Below, piece after piece: positions 8,343-10,390 of a stretch of DNA of 10,390 nt. Every line of letters starts with the position of its first letter. Position 1 is the stretch's first letter. The position numbers were made by a program, and so were the translations under genes. Origin of the DNA: CAYSBE01 sp964429245 (GTDB lineage Bacteria; Bacteroidota; Bacteroidia; UKL13-3); NCBI GenBank assembly GCA_964429245.1, contig CAYSBE010000093.1, positions 1 to 10,390 on the forward strand. The letters are read 5' to 3'. The notes below the pieces were generated by a model. The model saw nothing but the letters and a program-made list of their open reading frames with translations, was not told the origin of the DNA and ran no database searches.

Positions 8343-8388
8343 AATAAAAACGGTCTGCAGTATTTCATTTCTGCAGACCGTTTTTATT
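8343..8388. terminator. Bidirectional rho-independent terminator between convergent genes
   Basis: A perfect 18-bp inverted repeat (AATAAAAACGGTCTGCAG at 8343-8360 and its exact complement at 8371-8388) encloses a 10-base loop. The GC-rich core is CGGTCTGCAG. A run of five A on the left and five T on the right gives a T tract on either strand. It lies 17 bases past the AAA+ stop and 17 bases past the stop of the minus-strand gene, so it can end both transcripts. Confidence 0.93.
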
Positions 8389-8405
8389 AAGTGTTAGTTT
8401 GAAAA

Positions 8406-10390
8406 TTATTTATTAATAATCAACTTAACTGTTCTGCTTCCATTCTCATTGCTGAAGTTTACAAAGTAAATTCCATTTGGCAATTCGGCAATGCTGATGT
8501 TGTCATTAAATTTCTTATCAGTGTAGGTGCGGTTGATATATGCTTTGCCCAACACATCATAAATGGTCACAGCAACAGGAACGGTTTGAATAAAATCAGC
8601 AGATATATTCAATACACTGTTTGCAGGATTAGGGAACAGTTTTAGTTGAGCATAAGTTAATTCATTTACACCTGAACTTAGTGTATCAATTACCACAACT
8701 GTACGAGAAAGAGAATCGCTATTGCCCCAAGCGTCAGTAGCTTTATACCAAATGGTATACGTACCTGCTGTTGCAGTATCCACTGTTCCCATTACAATAA
8801 TTGCATTTGTGATGTCGCCATCTATATTGTCAATAGCTGTTGCACCGGCATCAACCCATGTGTTATTTAGGTAAGTTGTATCCGGATTGTTACCCAGTAT
8901 GGTAATTACTGGAGCCACTGAATCCAATTTACTTAAGTCAATATCCGATAATCCACGAGGAATCAATTTGAAATTTCCGAAACCAAAGTACATTGGGCCT
9001 TGTATGAAGTCCATTTCCATGCCAAGTTTAATGCGCTTGTTTAATCCACGTAATGCCGCATTCATATCGTCTACACGTAGACCATTTCCTGCTCCATTTG
9101 CGCTGAAAGAAAATTCTTCAAAATTACTTGGGGCATCCGGATTAGTATTTGAAATAGCTACCGAATCAAAGCGTACCAATACACCTTCCCATGGGCGTGA
9201 ATAGGCAATGCGGTTTAATGAAAATGAATCTATTGATAAGGTTGTTTCAAATGCAGGCAAGGCATTTCCAGATGAAATTTTATTGCCACGAATATTGAAT
9301 AGGGTAGTCACGTTAAAGTTTTCAGTAACGCGTCCGCTAGTAATTTCTACTGAGTCACCAACTTCCCAATTAGCCATAGAATCAACCCCTGTAGAGCGTT
9401 GAATAAATATAGCAGAGTTTGGTCCATTACCTGCTTGCAAGGTTGTTAGATTAGTACCTCCGGCAACAAAGTTACGTCCGGTAACTATACCTCTTACACT
9501 CATGGAAGGAATTGAGTCGCCACTCCAGATAGATGAGTTGCTGTTGGTGATGCTAAACTGTAAAATAGGAATACTATTTACACCATTAGTTGTAGTCAAA
9601 TAACTCTGTCCAATGGTTAATGGATCAGGGAAAAATGTTTGGCGGTCTTTACGGTCTTCAGCACGCAACCAATAAGTTACTACACTTTGTGAAGTTTGTG
9701 GCGGTATTTTAGCTGCAAAGGTATTTGGAAACCCAACAACAGGCGTCAAGTTAACTGAATCCATTGCGCCACCATTTATTTTATAATGCAATTTTGAGGT
9801 GCGCAAGGTCGTATCTCCAACGGTAATTTCAAATACTAATGTAGTGGAATCGGTGGATGTTGCCACAACAGGTGTTCTCCTGATGAATTTAATGATAGGA
9901 GGGCATGAGGTGCATACTTTAACATCTCCTGGATGAATTGGAATAATACCATATCGTTGAACACCAGAAGCTGCATATTCAGTAACAATACCTTTTATAA
10001 ATTCTAATCGAGTACCTACTGAAGGCGCCTGAAAAGTATTGGGAATTGTAGGTATAGTGTCTTCGTTGTCATCTCTACGGAAATAAGCTGACATATCACG
10101 AACATCAAGAACGTTTCCTTGGTCATCAATTACACTCCAGAAAGTACGGTTACCGCTTATCTGAACACTGTAAACTGTTACATCTCTAACTTCTACCAAA
10201 GTACCTTCCCATTGTTCAGCCGTTTGTTTTTGTTGTACCCAGCCGGTATTAGGGTTTCCTGTCATTAAATCACTTGCTTTTATTACTGAGTACACCAACG
10301 TATCTTTCACGGTAGAAAGTGGTTCAATGGAATTGTCAAAATTCGGATTGTTACGGATTAGGTTCATCTGTGTTTCGCCCTGAAAATTGC
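8406..10390 (-). CDS. Secreted multidomain protein with OB-fold-like repeats, DUF5011-type Ig domain and T9SS sorting domain, 5'-truncated
   Basis: The frame stays open to the right edge (NFQGETQ precedes the Met at 10367), and that stretch aligns with NFNVTTLF at 351-358 inside the protein. The Met is therefore internal, and the start and signal peptide lie beyond the window. In numbering from that Met, residues 1-149 are the end of one OB-fold-like module (WEGTLVEVRDV at 53, IKGIVTEY near 125). Residues 150-160 contain CTSC. About 165-245 is a beta-rich, Ig-like region (LHYKINGGAMDSV, VTYWLRAEDR). Residues 286-478 are a second module (RGIVTGRNF, AIFIQRSTG, WEVGDSVEI, WEGVLVRFDSV at 393). 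Residues 482-563 are a DUF5011/Cry22Aa-type Ig domain (AGATAIDNIDGDI, YKATDAWGN). Residues 575-653 are a T9SS type A sorting domain (LKLFPNPANSVLNIS, LPNGIYFVNF, KLIINK). The product should cross the outer membrane by T9SS and be released or surface-anchored. No catalytic domain is visible in the part shown; any enzyme would lie upstream. Confidence 0.92.
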   Translation of the reverse strand, partial: NFQGETQMNLIRNNPNFDNSIEPLSTVKDTLVYSVIKASDLMTGNPNTGWVQQKQTAEQWEGTLVEVRDVTVYSVQISGNRTFWSVIDDQGNVLDVRDMSAYFRRDDNEDTIPTIPNTFQAPSVGTRLEFIKGIVTEYAASGVQRYGIIPIHPGDVKVCTSCPPIIKFIRRTPVVATSTDSTTLVFEITVGDTTLRTSKLHYKINGGAMDSVNLTPVVGFPNTFAAKIPPQTSQSVVTYWLRAEDRKDRQTFFPDPLTIGQSYLTTTNGVNSIPILQFSITNSNSSIWSGDSIPSMSVRGIVTGRNFVAGGTNLTTLQAGNGPNSAIFIQRSTGVDSMANWEVGDSVEITSGRVTENFNVTTLFNIRGNKISSGNALPAFETTLSIDSFSLNRIAYSRPWEGVLVRFDSVAISNTNPDAPSNFEEFSFSANGAGNGLRVDDMNAALRGLNKRIKLGMEMDFIQGPMYFGFGNFKLIPRGLSDIDLSKLDSVAPVITILGNNPDTTYLNNTWVDAGATAIDNIDGDITNAIIVMGTVDTATAGTYTIWYKATDAWGNSDSLSRTVVVIDTLSSGVNELTYAQLKLFPNPANSVLNISADFIQTVPVAVTIYDVLGKAYINRTYTDKKFNDNISIAELPNGIYFVNFSNENGSRTVKLIINK
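8934..9512 (-). repeat. OB-fold-like module, copy B
   Basis: This is the complete copy of the repeat. It runs SVRGIVTGRNF, AIFIQRSTG, WEVGDSVEITSGRVTE, NFNVTTLFNI, then WEGVLVRFDSV, LRVDDMNAAL and FKLIPRGLSDI. The GIV strand, FIQ strand and GDxVxxxGxV pattern are those of OB-fold-like domains found in secreted bacterial nucleases and Bacteroidota surface proteins; that fold assignment is from recall. Similarity to copy A indicates an old internal duplication. Confidence 0.6.
9921..10390 (-). repeat. OB-fold-like module, copy A (truncated by window edge)
   Basis: This is the protein-level repeat unit nearest the right edge. It shares with copy B the order NFxxxT near the start, WEGxLVxxxxV in the middle, a D(V/D)xDM-type segment (LDVRDMSAYF) and a closing hydrophobic strand followed by an IIP/LIP turn (YGIIPIHPGDV). 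Its first half, including the expected FIQ strand, lies outside the window. Confidence 0.6.

Noticed and set aside
8887..9204. A 105-codon plus-strand frame within the T9SS protein gene
   Set aside because: The minus-strand frame here encodes clear DUF5011 and OB-like domains; the plus-strand frame has no recognisable features.
8406..10390. Mobile element, CRISPR array, tRNA or rRNA anywhere in the window, including this region
   Set aside because: No transposase, terminal repeats, evenly spaced direct repeats or tRNA-like cloverleaf were seen; the space is almost entirely filled by recognisable genes.

Overview
The window looks like chromosomal DNA of a member of the Bacteroidota, probably a Chitinophagales/Sphingobacteriales-type environmental bacterium. 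The grounds are a C-terminal type IX secretion (T9SS) sorting domain, which is restricted to this phylum and its relatives, AT-rich DNA with mostly weak Shine-Dalgarno sites, and Bacteroidota-style RND efflux proteins with LQAC lipoboxes on both the adaptor and the outer-membrane channel. The genus cannot be told from the sequence alone.

Positions 1-5638 (+) carry a complete tripartite RND drug-efflux operon in the order adaptor, pump, outer-membrane factor. The adaptor lacks its first few codons, which lie left of the window. The pump is full length and keeps its proton-relay residues. The channel gene overlaps the pump gene by 4 bases (ATGA) and has an unusually perfect Shine-Dalgarno sequence inside the end of the pump gene. 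The three products should form one envelope-spanning pump. No regulator lies inside the window.

Positions 5709-8325 (+) hold a second, unrelated two-gene unit: a von Willebrand factor A (VWA) protein with a complete MIDAS metal site, followed 4 bases later by a magnesium-chelatase/MoxR-like AAA+ ATPase. Such pairs usually act as chaperone-like or metal-insertion machines, but no substrate gene is adjacent and the role here is unknown. A 70-base gap with a weak promoter-like motif and a six-codon mini-ORF separates this unit from the efflux operon.

Positions 8343-8388 form a perfect 18-bp stem that should terminate transcription in both directions between the convergent genes. From 8406 to the right edge, on the minus strand, lies the C-terminal ~660 residues of a large secreted protein. 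It has two diverged copies of an OB-fold-like module, a spacer Ig-like region, a DUF5011-type Ig domain and a T9SS type A sorting domain. Its start lies beyond the right edge.

Most of the window is ordinary. The least characterised parts are the VWA/AAA+ pair and the tandem-module T9SS protein.
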